A stretch of 64,000 nt of DNA, from contig JBGPHT010000018.1 of NCBI GenBank assembly GCA_041484525.1, forward strand, positions 1 to 64,000, in the 5' to 3' direction. Shown in pieces: positions 52,850 through 61,806 of this stretch. Within the stretch, counting starts at the first letter, position 1, and each line of letters begins with the position of its first letter. Under the pieces are notes generated by a model, which searched no databases, had not been told where the DNA came from, and worked only from the letters and a program-made list of their open reading frames with translations. This DNA is from JBGPHT01 sp041484525 (GTDB lineage Bacteria; Acidobacteriota; Terriglobia; Bryobacterales; Bryobacteraceae). A program made the translations under genes and the position numbers.

Positions 52850-52888
52850 GTGACGGGCACTCTGCGTGTGCCTCACGGTTTTTCGTTT
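52850..52888 (+). terminator. Rho-independent terminator after the glycosylasparaginase gene
   Basis: GTGA-C-GG-G-CAC pairs with GTG-TGCC-TCAC across a short loop, and TTTTTCGTTT follows. It is the expected stop for the upstream gene. The 100 bases beyond it are the leader of the act operon. Confidence 0.7.
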
Positions 52889-52993
52889 ACAATGAAACAA
52901 ATCTCCTCTTTCCGCATCCGATGAGTTTGATCGGTATTTAGCAAACTGAAAGGGCACAGTGTGTGGTCCGGGTAGTAAGTTGCATTTGCTTCT

Positions 52994-53653
52994 ATGCCCC
53001 AGATTTTCCATCACAGTACCAACACGTTCGCGCGAATTACGATTTTCGGCGCGATATTCGTCATTGCATTTCTCGCCTGGGCGGTAGTGCAATTGGACCG
53101 TTCGGCTTACGTCACGAGGGCCACGCAGGTCAGGGAACAACCGGTGCCGTTCAGCCACGCGCATCACGTCGGCGGACTCGGCCTGGATTGCCGCTATTGC
53201 CACACCGCGGTTGAGACCTCGAGCTTCGCCAACGTGCCGCCGACTAAAACCTGCATGAACTGCCACTCGCAGATCTGGAACAACAGCCCTACACTCGAGG
53301 CGGTGCGTGCCAGTTTCCGCACGGGCCAATCGATTCCGTGGACGCGGGTTAACGATCTGCCGGACTTCGTTTATTTCAATCACAGCATTCACGTCGACAA
53401 GGGAGTCGGGTGCGAGACTTGCCACGGGCGCGTGGACCGCATGCCGCTGACCTGGCAGTCCGCGTCGCTCCAGATGGAGTGGTGCCTGAACTGCCACCGC
53501 CAACCGGAAAAATACTTGAGGCCGCTGCCATACATCACGACCATGGGATACCAGCCCGCAGGCAATCAGGAAGAGATCGGCCGCCGGCTGATGGCGGAAT
53601 TCAATACGCCGGACACGCGCATGCTTACGAATTGTTCCACTTGCCACCGATGA
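52994..53653 (+). CDS. actA: Alternative complex III subunit ActA, pentahaem cytochrome c
   Basis: The 219-residue protein has an N-terminal membrane anchor (residues about 13-33) and five CxxCH haem sites at residues 66-70, 87-91, 140-144, 164-168 and 214-218. ActA is the multihaem subunit of ACIII, the quinol:cytochrome c/oxidase oxidoreductase that replaces bc1 in many bacteria. The stop overlaps the actB ATG in ATGA. First gene of the respiratory operon; no specific promoter elements can be fixed in the leader. Confidence 0.95.
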   Translation: MPQIFHHSTNTFARITIFGAIFVIAFLAWAVVQLDRSAYVTRATQVREQPVPFSHAHHVGGLGLDCRYCHTAVETSSFANVPPTKTCMNCHSQIWNNSPTLEAVRASFRTGQSIPWTRVNDLPDFVYFNHSIHVDKGVGCETCHGRVDRMPLTWQSASLQMEWCLNCHRQPEKYLRPLPYITTMGYQPAGNQEEIGRRLMAEFNTPDTRMLTNCSTCHR

Positions 53654-56600
53654 GTGACTCACAGAAAGATTTGGATCTGGCCGCCGTACGGGGCGCCCTC
53701 GGGGCCCGGCTCGACGGCGCGCGCGGGCGCGAATATTGGCGCAGCCTGGACGAGCTGGCGGCCACGCCGGAATTCCGCGAGATGATCGAGCGCGAGTTTC
53801 CGCGCCAGGCAATCGGCTGGAGTGAAGACGAGGACCCGGTCGAGGGTCGCCGCAATTTTCTGAAGCTGATGGGCGCGTCACTGGCGCTGGCCGGCCTCTC
53901 GGCCTGCACGCGGCAGCCGAACGAGCAGATTGCGCCGTACATCCGGCAGCCCGAGGAGTTGATTCCGGGCAGGCCGCTGTTCTTCGCGACGGCCGCGACG
54001 CTGTCGGGCGTTGCCAGCGGCGTGCTTGTGGAAAGCCACGAAGGGCGTCCGACCAAGATCGAAGGCAACCCGGAGCACCCCGCGACACTGGGCGCATGCG
54101 ATGCGTTTTCCCAGGCCTCCGTGTTGCAGCTTTACGATCCCGACCGCTCGCAAGCGCTGACGCTCAACGGCGAGATCGAGTCGTGGGGCGCATTTTTTGG
54201 CGCGCTGCGGGAAGCGCTGGCGCTGCAGAAGACGAAGAACGGTGCTGGGCTCCGCATCCTCACCGGCACCATCACGTCGCCGACCATGGCGAGCCAGTTG
54301 GCGGCGGTGCAGAAACTCTTTCCCGCGTCGAAGTGGCACCAGTGGGAACCGGCCGGAGCGCACCAGGAGCGTGCCGGTGCAAGGCTGGCGTTCGGCCAGA
54401 CTTTCAACACGTATTACAACCTGGCGAACGCCAACGTGGTGGTCTCGCTCGATTCGGATTTCCTGGCCTCAGGGCCGGCCAGTCTGCGTTACGCGCGCCA
54501 GTTCGCGGCGCGCCGTCGCGTGAGTGGCGGCCAGACGGAAATGAATCGTCTGTATGTGGCGGAGCCGACGCCGACGCCCACCGGCTCCAAAGCGGACCAC
54601 CGGCTGCCGCTGCGTTCGGGGCAGATTGAACTGTTCGCGGGCGCGCTCGCCACGGCGCTGGGAGTGGCGCAAGGCCCGAAGTCTGGAGCCAACGCCGACA
54701 TCTACAAATGGGTGGGGCCGATCGCGAGCGACCTCAAGAAGAACAAGGGCGCATGCCTGGTGATCGCGGGCGAATACCAACCGCCAGCCGTCCACGCGCT
54801 GGCGCACGCCATGAACGCGGCGCTCGATAACGTGGGCAAGACGGTGTTCTACACCGACCCGATCGAAGCCAACCCGGTGGACCAGATCGCGTCTCTCCAG
54901 GATCTGGTGAAAGATCTGGACGCAGGCGCGGTGGACCTGCTGCTGATCGTCGGCGGCAACCCTGCGTTCGATTCGCCCGTGGAATTGGGGATGCGCGACC
55001 GCCTGAAGAAGGCGAAGCTGCGGGTACGGCTCGGGCTCTACGACGACGAGACCAGCGAAGTCTGCCAGTGGCAGTTGCCGGAGACGCATTACCTGGAAAC
55101 CTGGGGCGATGCGCGCGCGTTCGACGGGACGGTGACGATCCAGCAGCCGCTGATCCAGCCGCTGTATAACGGACGCTCCCCGCTTGAAGTGCTTCAGATG
55201 CTCACTGAGGCTCCGGATGCGCGCGCCTACGACATCGTGAGGAACTATTGGGCCGCGCAGTATGCCGGCGCCGGTTTCGAAGCGTGGTGGCGCCGCGCGG
55301 TGCACGATGGCGTCGCGGCCGGCACGGCGTTGGCTCTGCGGACGCCCTCGATCCAGGGCGCGAATATCCGGGCGAATGCGGAAGAGCCGCGCCTCGGCGG
55401 TACGTTCGAAGCGATTTTCCGGCCCGACCCGACCATCTACGACGGCCGCTTCGCCAACAACGGCTGGCTGCAGGAACTGCCGAAGCCCATAACCAAACTG
55501 ACGTGGGACAACGCAGCGATCATGAGCCTCGGCGATGCTTTCCGCCTGGGCGTCAAAACCGCCGACATGGTGGAACTCACCTACCAGGGCTGGAAACTGC
55601 GCGCGCCGGTATGGGTCCAGCCGGGACAAATCGACGGCGCGATTACGCTCCATCTGGGCTACGGACGTACGCGCGCGGGACGCGTGGGCACCGGCTTCGG
55701 GTTCAACCCTTACGGACTGCGGACGTCGAACGCGCTGTGGAGCAGCGTGGGACTGGAGGCGCGGAAGACGACGGGATCGTACCTTTTCGCGACCACCCAG
55801 AACGAACACATGCTCGATTCGGAGCGCCACATTATTCACTCGGCCGGCATCGAGGAGTTCCGTAAGAATCCGGAAGTGATCCAGGAGAGCGCCGAATCGC
55901 CGCCCAGATCGCTGACGCTTTTCCCCGAATGGAAGTATCCGGGCTACGCGTGGGGCATGGCGATCGACCTGAATTCATGCACCGGGTGCGGCGCGTGCAT
56001 GGTGGCGTGCCAGGCGGAAAATAATATCGCGGTGGTGGGCAAAGATCAGGTCCGCCGCGGCCGCGCCATGCACTGGCTGCGCGTCGATTCCTATTACAAA
56101 GGCGAACCTACGAAGCCCGAGATTTACAACCAGCCCGTTCCCTGCATGCAGTGCGAGAATGCGCCGTGCGAGCTGGTCTGCCCCGTGCAGGCCACGGCCC
56201 ACAGCTCGGAAGGCCTGAATGACATGGTCTACAACCGCTGCGTGGGCACGCGCTACTGTTCCAATAACTGTCCTTACAAAGTGCGGCGATTCAACTTCTA
56301 CCTGTACTCGGATTTCGAAACGCCTAGCCTGAAACTGCTGCACAACCCGGATGTGACGGTGCGCAGTCGCGGCGTCATGGAGAAGTGCACTTACTGCGTG
56401 CAACGCATCAATGCCGCCAAGATCGACGCTGAGAAACAGAGTCGGCAGGTGCGGGATGGCGAGATCCAAACGGCATGCCAGGCGACTTGCCCGACCGAGG
56501 CCATCATATTTGGGAATGTCAATGACCCGAACAGCCGTGTCTCAAAGATGAAGGCGGGGCCGTTGAACTACTCGCTGCTGGCGGAATTGAACACGCGCCC

Positions 56601-56655
56601 TCGCACGACGTACCTGGCGCAGTTGCGAAATCCCAATCCGGAGTTCGAGGCCTAG
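53650..56655 (+). CDS. actB: Alternative complex III subunit ActB, molybdopterin-like/[4Fe-4S] protein
   Basis: This 1001-residue protein starts at the ATGA overlap and has a Tat-type signal after about 60 residues (RRNFLKLMGASLALAGLSAC). The molybdopterin-oxidoreductase-like body extends to residue about 750; ActB is known not to bind the cofactor in other organisms. The ferredoxin-like domain starts with CTGCGACMVAC (Cys777, 780, 783, 787), continues with CMQCENAPCELVC and CSNNC, and ends with CTYCVQRINA...CQATC, giving several Fe-S clusters. It passes electrons within ACIII. The lipobox-like LSAC suggests a possible lipid anchor. Confidence 0.95.
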   Translation: MSDSQKDLDLAAVRGALGARLDGARGREYWRSLDELAATPEFREMIEREFPRQAIGWSEDEDPVEGRRNFLKLMGASLALAGLSACTRQPNEQIAPYIRQPEELIPGRPLFFATAATLSGVASGVLVESHEGRPTKIEGNPEHPATLGACDAFSQASVLQLYDPDRSQALTLNGEIESWGAFFGALREALALQKTKNGAGLRILTGTITSPTMASQLAAVQKLFPASKWHQWEPAGAHQERAGARLAFGQTFNTYYNLANANVVVSLDSDFLASGPASLRYARQFAARRRVSGGQTEMNRLYVAEPTPTPTGSKADHRLPLRSGQIELFAGALATALGVAQGPKSGANADIYKWVGPIASDLKKNKGACLVIAGEYQPPAVHALAHAMNAALDNVGKTVFYTDPIEANPVDQIASLQDLVKDLDAGAVDLLLIVGGNPAFDSPVELGMRDRLKKAKLRVRLGLYDDETSEVCQWQLPETHYLETWGDARAFDGTVTIQQPLIQPLYNGRSPLEVLQMLTEAPDARAYDIVRNYWAAQYAGAGFEAWWRRAVHDGVAAGTALALRTPSIQGANIRANAEEPRLGGTFEAIFRPDPTIYDGRFANNGWLQELPKPITKLTWDNAAIMSLGDAFRLGVKTADMVELTYQGWKLRAPVWVQPGQIDGAITLHLGYGRTRAGRVGTGFGFNPYGLRTSNALWSSVGLEARKTTGSYLFATTQNEHMLDSERHIIHSAGIEEFRKNPEVIQESAESPPRSLTLFPEWKYPGYAWGMAIDLNSCTGCGACMVACQAENNIAVVGKDQVRRGRAMHWLRVDSYYKGEPTKPEIYNQPVPCMQCENAPCELVCPVQATAHSSEGLNDMVYNRCVGTRYCSNNCPYKVRRFNFYLYSDFETPSLKLLHNPDVTVRSRGVMEKCTYCVQRINAAKIDAEKQSRQVRDGEIQTACQATCPTEAIIFGNVNDPNSRVSKMKAGPLNYSLLAELNTRPRTTYLAQLRNPNPEFEA

Positions 56656-56658
56656 CCC

Positions 56659-58044
56659 ATGCCTGAGAATCAAGAGGTCATCGAGCAGCCGCCATCGCGC
56701 GAGATCATCGCCCCGGGCTACACGTTCGGGACGGTGACGGACCAGATTTCGGCGGTCGTGCTCACGAAGAAGACACCGATCTTCTGGATGGCGTGCTTCT
56801 CGGTCGGCTTCGGCCTGCTGTTGCTGTTCCTGCTGGCGGTCGCGACGCTGCTGGTGAAGGGCATCGGCATTTGGGGCAATCGCGCGCCCGTCATGTGGGC
56901 TTGGGACATCACGAATTTCGTCTGGTGGATCGGAATCGGCCACGCGGGCACGCTGATTTCGGCGATCCTTCTGCTGCTCAATCAAAGCTGGCGTAACTCG
57001 ATCAACCGCTTCGCAGAAGCCATGACGCTGTTCGCGGTGGCCTGCGCCGGCATGTATCCGGTGCTCCATCTGGGGCGGCCCTGGGTGCTCTACTGGCTCT
57101 TCCCCTACCCCAACAGCATGGCCATTCAGCCCAACTTCCGCAGCCCTCTGATCTGGGACGTGTTTGCGGTTTCGACGTACGCCACGGTGTCGCTGCTGTT
57201 CTGGTTTGTCGGCCTGCTGCCCGACCTCGGCACGCTGCGCGACCGCACCTCGAGCCGCTTCGCGCGCTTCGCGTACGGCATCCTGGCGATGGGCTGGCGC
57301 GGCTCGGCGCGGCACTGGAGCGTGTATGAAACCGCTACCTTGCTGCTCGCCGGCCTGGCGACGCCGCTGGTGCTCTCCGTACATACCGTGGTGAGCTTCG
57401 ACTTCACCATCGCCATTGTCCCCGGCTGGCACAGCACGTTCTTCCCGCCGTATTTCGTGGCGGGCGCCATCTACTCCGGTTTTGCGATGGTGCTGGCGCT
57501 GGCGATTCCGCTGCGTTCGGTTTATGGCCTGCAAGGGCTCATCACCGACAAGCATCTCGACAACTCGGCCAAGATCATGCTGGCCACAGGTCTCATCGTG
57601 GGTTACTCCTACATGCTCGAAGCCTTCACCGCCTGGTACAGCGGCGACGTTTTCGAAGCCGCCGCCATGTGGAATCGCATGACCGGGCCGTATGCTTTCG
57701 CTTACTGGAGCCTGGTCACGTGCAACATTGTGGCGCCGCAGGTACTGTGGTTCAAGCGCGTGCGCAGCAAGCCGGTGCTGTTGTTCCTGGCTTCCCTGGT
57801 GGTGCTGCTCGGCATGTGGCTGGAACGATTCGTCATCATTGTCAGCAGCCTCGCGCAGGATTTCCTGCCCTCGTCGTGGGGAAATTTCCACGCCACGCGC
57901 TGGGACTGGGCCACGTATCTCGGCACCATCGGGCTGTTCCTGTTTTTGTTCTTCCTGTTTATCCGTCTCTTGCCCATGATTTCGATTTTTGAAGTCCGCA
58001 CCCTTCTGCCGCAGGCCAAGGTGGACGAGGAGGTGCGCAGTTGA
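56659..58044 (+). CDS. actC: Alternative complex III subunit ActC, NrfD/PsrC-type quinol-binding membrane protein
   Basis: The 461-residue protein has about ten membrane helices. The NrfD/PsrC features include a first helix after SAVVLTKKTPIFWMAC, a histidine-bearing GIGHAGTLISAILLL and GMYPVLHLGRPWVLYW. ActC binds menaquinol and is the proposed ion-translocating subunit of ACIII. It overlaps actD by 4 bases (TTGA). Its close paralogue ActF is three genes downstream. Confidence 0.94.
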   Translation: MPENQEVIEQPPSREIIAPGYTFGTVTDQISAVVLTKKTPIFWMACFSVGFGLLLLFLLAVATLLVKGIGIWGNRAPVMWAWDITNFVWWIGIGHAGTLISAILLLLNQSWRNSINRFAEAMTLFAVACAGMYPVLHLGRPWVLYWLFPYPNSMAIQPNFRSPLIWDVFAVSTYATVSLLFWFVGLLPDLGTLRDRTSSRFARFAYGILAMGWRGSARHWSVYETATLLLAGLATPLVLSVHTVVSFDFTIAIVPGWHSTFFPPYFVAGAIYSGFAMVLALAIPLRSVYGLQGLITDKHLDNSAKIMLATGLIVGYSYMLEAFTAWYSGDVFEAAAMWNRMTGPYAFAYWSLVTCNIVAPQVLWFKRVRSKPVLLFLASLVVLLGMWLERFVIIVSSLAQDFLPSSWGNFHATRWDWATYLGTIGLFLFLFFLFIRLLPMISIFEVRTLLPQAKVDEEVRS

Positions 58045-58574
58045 TCAAACCGATTTACGGCGTGATGGCCGAGTTCGACAGCCCCACCGCCCTGGTGAAT
58101 GCGGCGCGCGCGGCGCGCGAGAAGGGCTACCGCAAACTGGACGCGTATTCGCCTTTCCCTATCGAAGAGCTGACCGACGTTCTCCACCTGCACAAGAACA
58201 AGCTGCCGCTGATCGTATTGATCGCCGGCATCATCGGCGGCCTGACGGGATTCTTCCTGCAATACTACGTGACCGTCATTTATTTCCCGATCAACGTCGC
58301 GGGCCGGCCGCTGAATAGCTGGCCTTCGTATATCGTGATCACGTTCGAACTGACGATTCTGTTCGCGGCGCTCTCCACCGTTTTGGGACTGCTAGCGCTG
58401 TGCGGCCTGCCGATGCCGTACCACCCGGTCTTCAACGTGCCGCGCTTCGCGCTAGCTTCGCGCAGCCGGTTTTTCCTGTGCATCGAGTCCCGGGACCCGC
58501 TGTACGACCACGACGAGACCTGCGAATTCCTGGAGACCCTGGAGCCCCGGGAGGTGTCTGAAGTTGCGCATTAA
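58041..58574 (+). CDS. actD: Alternative complex III subunit ActD (DUF3341)
   Basis: This 177-residue protein begins with a soluble part (KPIYGVMAEFDSPTALVNAA, RKLDAYSPFPIEEL) and then two membrane helices near residues 50-75 and 95-125. A C-terminal tail carries RFFLCIESRDPLYD. This is the DUF3341/ActD layout. It starts at TTG overlapping actC. Its end overlaps the actE start by 11 bases, indicating tight coupling. Confidence 0.92.
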   Translation: MIKPIYGVMAEFDSPTALVNAARAAREKGYRKLDAYSPFPIEELTDVLHLHKNKLPLIVLIAGIIGGLTGFFLQYYVTVIYFPINVAGRPLNSWPSYIVITFELTILFAALSTVLGLLALCGLPMPYHPVFNVPRFALASRSRFFLCIESRDPLYDHDETCEFLETLEPREVSEVAH

Positions 58575-59157
58575 TCCCAAACTCGGCGCAGTGGCGTTGG
58601 TGCTGGCCGCGGGGGCAGCATGCAGGCAGGACATGCACGACCAGCCGAAATACATTCCGCTACGGCCGAGCGATTTCTTCGGCGATGGCCGCTCCGCAAG
58701 GCCGTTGATCGACGGGACCGTTGCGCGCGGCCACCTGAACGACGACGCGGCGTTCTTTACCGGCAAAGGCCCGGACGGCAAGCCCGTCGACGAATTCCCG
58801 TTCCCGGTGACGAAGGACGTGATCCTGCGCGGGCAGCAGCGATACAACATTTATTGCGCGCCCTGCCACGACCGGCTGGGCACAGGGCTCGGCAAGATCG
58901 TACAGCGCGGGTACCGGCAGCCGCCGTCGTATCACATCGATCGGTTGCGGCAGGCGCCCAACGGGTACATCTACGACGTGATCGCGAACGGGTTCGGCGC
59001 CATGCCCGACTACGCGGCGCAGATCCAACCGCGCGACCGCTGGGCGATCGTGGCCTACGTCCGCGCGCTGCAGCTTAGCCGTAACGCGAAGATCGGCGAT
59101 GTTCCGGCCGACGCGCGGGCGCAACTTGGACCGCCGTCCGAAGGAGCCGCCCGATGA
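58564..59157 (+). CDS. actE: Alternative complex III subunit ActE, lipoprotein monohaem cytochrome c
   Basis: The 197-residue protein has a lipobox (AAGAAC, Cys20) and one haem c site CAPCH (residues 98-102) with likely axial Met147 in GAMPDYA. It starts from TTG at 58564 inside actD. ActE is the small cytochrome of ACIII and can pass electrons to the oxidase or soluble carriers. Its stop overlaps the actF ATG by 4 bases. Confidence 0.92.
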   Translation: MRINPKLGAVALVLAAGAACRQDMHDQPKYIPLRPSDFFGDGRSARPLIDGTVARGHLNDDAAFFTGKGPDGKPVDEFPFPVTKDVILRGQQRYNIYCAPCHDRLGTGLGKIVQRGYRQPPSYHIDRLRQAPNGYIYDVIANGFGAMPDYAAQIQPRDRWAIVAYVRALQLSRNAKIGDVPADARAQLGPPSEGAAR

Positions 59158-60353
59158 CGGCGCAAGGGCTCGATTTCTCCATCCCCGTTGCGCTGCGCGA
59201 CGAACTGCGGCAGTGGCGCACGCGCGCGGGCACGGTGGGCGCGGTCGCGTCCGTGCTGTTGCTCATCGGTGCGTTCTTATCGCCCGCGCAATTCTTCCGC
59301 TCGTATCTGTGGTCGTACATCTTCTACGTGGGCCTGGCGGTCGGCCCCCTGGCTTGGCTGATGGTGCAGTACCTCACGGGCGGCGCATGGGGGACGGTGA
59401 TCCGCCGGCCGTGCGAAGCCGCGACCCGCACCATCCCGCTGCTCGTGCTGCTGTTCATTCCGATCGCTATCGGCATCCCATACCTGTATCAGTGGTCGCA
59501 CCCGGATATCGTGGCGGCCGATGCCGCCCTGCGGCACAAACAGCCCTACCTGAACGTGCCGTTCTTCCTCGCGCGCACCGCCCTGTATTTCGGCGGCTGG
59601 CTGTTCTTCGCGTGGTGGATGAACCGATGGTCTGCCGTCGAGGACCAGGAAGGCGCGGCGGTGGCGCACCGGAAAATGGTGATCCTGGCCGGACCCGGGC
59701 TGCTGTTCTGGGGCTTCGCCGTTACCTTTATGTCGGTGGATTGGGTGCTCTCGCTCGACCCGCATTGGTTCTCGACGATTTTCGGATTGCTGTTCATCGC
59801 CGGCCAGGGACTTTCGTCGATGGCGTTCCTCATCGCCTTATTGGTGCTGCTCTCCTTCCGCCGGCCGCTGTCCGACATCCTGACGCCGCGGCACCTGCAC
59901 GACCTGGGAAAGCTGCTGCTCGCCAACGTCATGGTATGGGCGTATTTTTCGTTCTCGCAATTCCTGATCATCTGGTCGGGCAACCTGCCGGCCGAGATCC
60001 CGTGGTACCTGCGCCGGCTGAATGGCGGATGGCAGTACGTCGCGCTGCTGCTCGTCTTCGGCCACTTCGCGCTGCCGTTTGCGCTGCTGCTGTCGCGCGA
60101 TCTCAAACGCAATTACAAGCTGCTGGCCAGGATCGCGGTCTTCATCCTGTTGATGCGGTTTGTGGACCTGTACTGGTTGGTGGCGCCGGATTATCTGAAA
60201 GGCGCGTTCGGCGTAAGCTGGATGGATTTCGTGGCGCCGGTCGCGATCGGCGGCATCTGGCTGGCGTGGTTCCTGACGCATCTCGAGAAACGGCCGCTGC
60301 TGCCGCTCAACGATCCCAACCTGGAGGAGACGCTGGCACATGGCCGGGAATAA
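59154..60353 (+). CDS. actF: Alternative complex III subunit ActF, NrfD-like membrane protein
   Basis: The 399-residue protein has about ten membrane helices and is a shortened paralogue of ActC. Distinctive segments are LSPAQFFRSYLWSYIFYVGL near residue 42, VLSLDPHWFSTIFGLLF near 200 and MDFVAPVAIGGIWLAWFLTH near the end. In ACIII, ActF is the second NrfD-like subunit. It overlaps the next small gene by 14 bases. Confidence 0.93.
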   Translation: MTAQGLDFSIPVALRDELRQWRTRAGTVGAVASVLLLIGAFLSPAQFFRSYLWSYIFYVGLAVGPLAWLMVQYLTGGAWGTVIRRPCEAATRTIPLLVLLFIPIAIGIPYLYQWSHPDIVAADAALRHKQPYLNVPFFLARTALYFGGWLFFAWWMNRWSAVEDQEGAAVAHRKMVILAGPGLLFWGFAVTFMSVDWVLSLDPHWFSTIFGLLFIAGQGLSSMAFLIALLVLLSFRRPLSDILTPRHLHDLGKLLLANVMVWAYFSFSQFLIIWSGNLPAEIPWYLRRLNGGWQYVALLLVFGHFALPFALLLSRDLKRNYKLLARIAVFILLMRFVDLYWLVAPDYLKGAFGVSWMDFVAPVAIGGIWLAWFLTHLEKRPLLPLNDPNLEETLAHGRE

Positions 60354-60819
60354 CGTGGACCTCGAGCGGCCCGAGAACCGGCACGAGAGCGCCGACGTCG
60401 ACGCGCGGGCAGTCGGCAAGTTCGGGATCGCGCTGGCGCTGTTGTGCATCGCCTCGCTGGCATTTGTCTTCGGACTGTTCCGGTATTTCTATGGGAGCGA
60501 GCCGTCGGCGCACACCGCCGGGGCCAAGCTGCCGCCGCAGCCGCAGTTGGAGAGGACCCCGGTGCTGGACTTGCAGCGCATGCGCCAGAGCGAAGACGAG
60601 GTTCTGAATAGCTACGGCTGGGTGGACGGGCGAAACGGCATCGTGCGGATTCCGATCGATCGCGCCATCGATCTGCTGGCCCAGCGCGGTCTACCGGGGC
60701 GGCGTACGACAGAACCGCAGAGCGCGGCAGCGGGGGTCACGGTACCAACCGAGAGCGGCTTGGGAGAGAAAGTGCAGCAGGTGGGCGGGCCGCTGGCCGG
60801 GGAACTGAAGGGCAAATAA
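60340..60819 (+). CDS. Small single-helix membrane protein of the ACIII operon
   Basis: This 159-residue protein has a charged N-terminus, one membrane helix (FGIALALLCIASLAFVFGLF, residues about 29-50) and a soluble tail. The tail includes LNSYGWVDGRNGIVRIPIDRAIDLLAQRG, whose WVD...VRIPIDRAI pattern recurs in proteins encoded between ACIII and oxidase genes. It is probably an assembly or minor subunit. It overlaps actF, and the SCO gene begins directly after its stop (TAAATG). Confidence 0.85.
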   Translation: MAGNNVDLERPENRHESADVDARAVGKFGIALALLCIASLAFVFGLFRYFYGSEPSAHTAGAKLPPQPQLERTPVLDLQRMRQSEDEVLNSYGWVDGRNGIVRIPIDRAIDLLAQRGLPGRRTTEPQSAAAGVTVPTESGLGEKVQQVGGPLAGELKGK

Positions 60820-61800
60820 ATGTTGAAGGTTACGAAATTACTGGCAAGTGAAAGAATCCGGGGATGCTCCGGGCGGCCTACACGAATTCCGCAACCTGTT
60901 GCGCAGAGTAGGGGCGTCCCCGCATTCTTTCGCGGCCGGTCGCGACTCTGTTTGGTCCTGCTTCTTGCCACGTTTGCTTTCGGGCAGCCCGGGCAGCCGG
61001 CGCCGGCGCAGCGGTCGTACAGCATGCAGGATTCGAACCTGAAGCCGGCGCTCCCGGGCGCGCTCGAGGGCGTGGGCATCGACCAGAAACTCGACCAACA
61101 ACTTCCGCTCGATCTCGTTTTCCAGGACGAGGCCGGCCGGCCGGTTCCGCTCTCCACGTTCTTCGCCGGCCGCAAGCCTGTCATCCTGGCGCCGGTCTAC
61201 TATCGCTGCCCGATGCTCTGCACGCAGATTCTGACGGGCCTCGAAAGCAGCCTCAAGGCCGTCTCGTTCAATCCCGGTCAGGATTTTGAAGTCGTCGCCA
61301 TCAGCTTCGACCCCAAGGACACGCCCGAACTCGCCGCCGCCAAAAAGCAGATGTACCTGAAGCGCTACGGCCGCCCGAACACGGCCAACGGCTGGCACTT
61401 TCTCACCGGCGACGAGCGCAACATCAGCGCGCTGCTGAACGCCATCGGCTACCACGTGAAGTACGACCAGAAGACCGACCAGTGGGCGCACGCCAGCGGC
61501 ATCCAGATCGCGACGCCGGAAGGGCGGCTGTCGCGCTACTTCTACGGTGTGGAGTTTGCGCCGCGCGATGTGCGCCTGGGCCTGGTAGAGGCTTCGCAGA
61601 ACAAGATCGGGAACCCGGTCGACAGGGTGCTGCTGTTCTGCTATCACTACGACCCGGCAACGGGCAAATACGGCGCCATCGCGATCGACATGATCCGGTT
61701 CGCCGGCGCTGGTTTCGTGCTGCTCTGCGGCACGTTTCTGCTGATCGCTTTCCGCCGGGATTTCCGGGCGGACCGGCGGAGCGTGAAGCGGGCTGGATAA
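60820..61800 (+). CDS. SCO1/SenC-type copper chaperone with repeat-derived leader extension
   Basis: The 326-residue product has the SCO thioredoxin fold with CPMLC (Cys130, Cys134), catalytic-type HFLTGDERNI and copper-ligand His224 in DQWAHASG. A C-terminal membrane helix spans residues about 290-312. SCO proteins deliver copper to the CuA centre of CoxB, the next gene. Residues 11-38 are encoded exactly by an 84-base palindromic repeat (60850-60933) lying in frame. It separates a short MLKVTKLLAS start from the real export leader (RLCLVLLLATFAFGQ). The start and export efficiency are therefore unusual. An alternative TTG at 60952 would give a very short leader. Confidence 0.88.
   Translation: MLKVTKLLASERIRGCSGRPTRIPQPVAQSRGVPAFFRGRSRLCLVLLLATFAFGQPGQPAPAQRSYSMQDSNLKPALPGALEGVGIDQKLDQQLPLDLVFQDEAGRPVPLSTFFAGRKPVILAPVYYRCPMLCTQILTGLESSLKAVSFNPGQDFEVVAISFDPKDTPELAAAKKQMYLKRYGRPNTANGWHFLTGDERNISALLNAIGYHVKYDQKTDQWAHASGIQIATPEGRLSRYFYGVEFAPRDVRLGLVEASQNKIGNPVDRVLLFCYHYDPATGKYGAIAIDMIRFAGAGFVLLCGTFLLIAFRRDFRADRRSVKRAG
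60850..60933. repeat. Family-2 palindromic repeat inside the SCO gene
   Basis: The element starts GAAAGAATCCGGGGATGC and ends GCGTCCCCGCATTCTTTC plus CGC. It aligns with the copy at 23553-23636 with only scattered differences in the loop. It is 84 bases long, starts on a codon boundary, contains no stop and adds 28 codons. Confidence 0.92.
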
Positions 61801-61806
61801 ATCGAA

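Noticed and set aside
54469..55839. A 456-codon minus-strand frame inside actB.
   Set aside because: actB is continuous and matches its family through this region. The antisense frame has no start context or domain.
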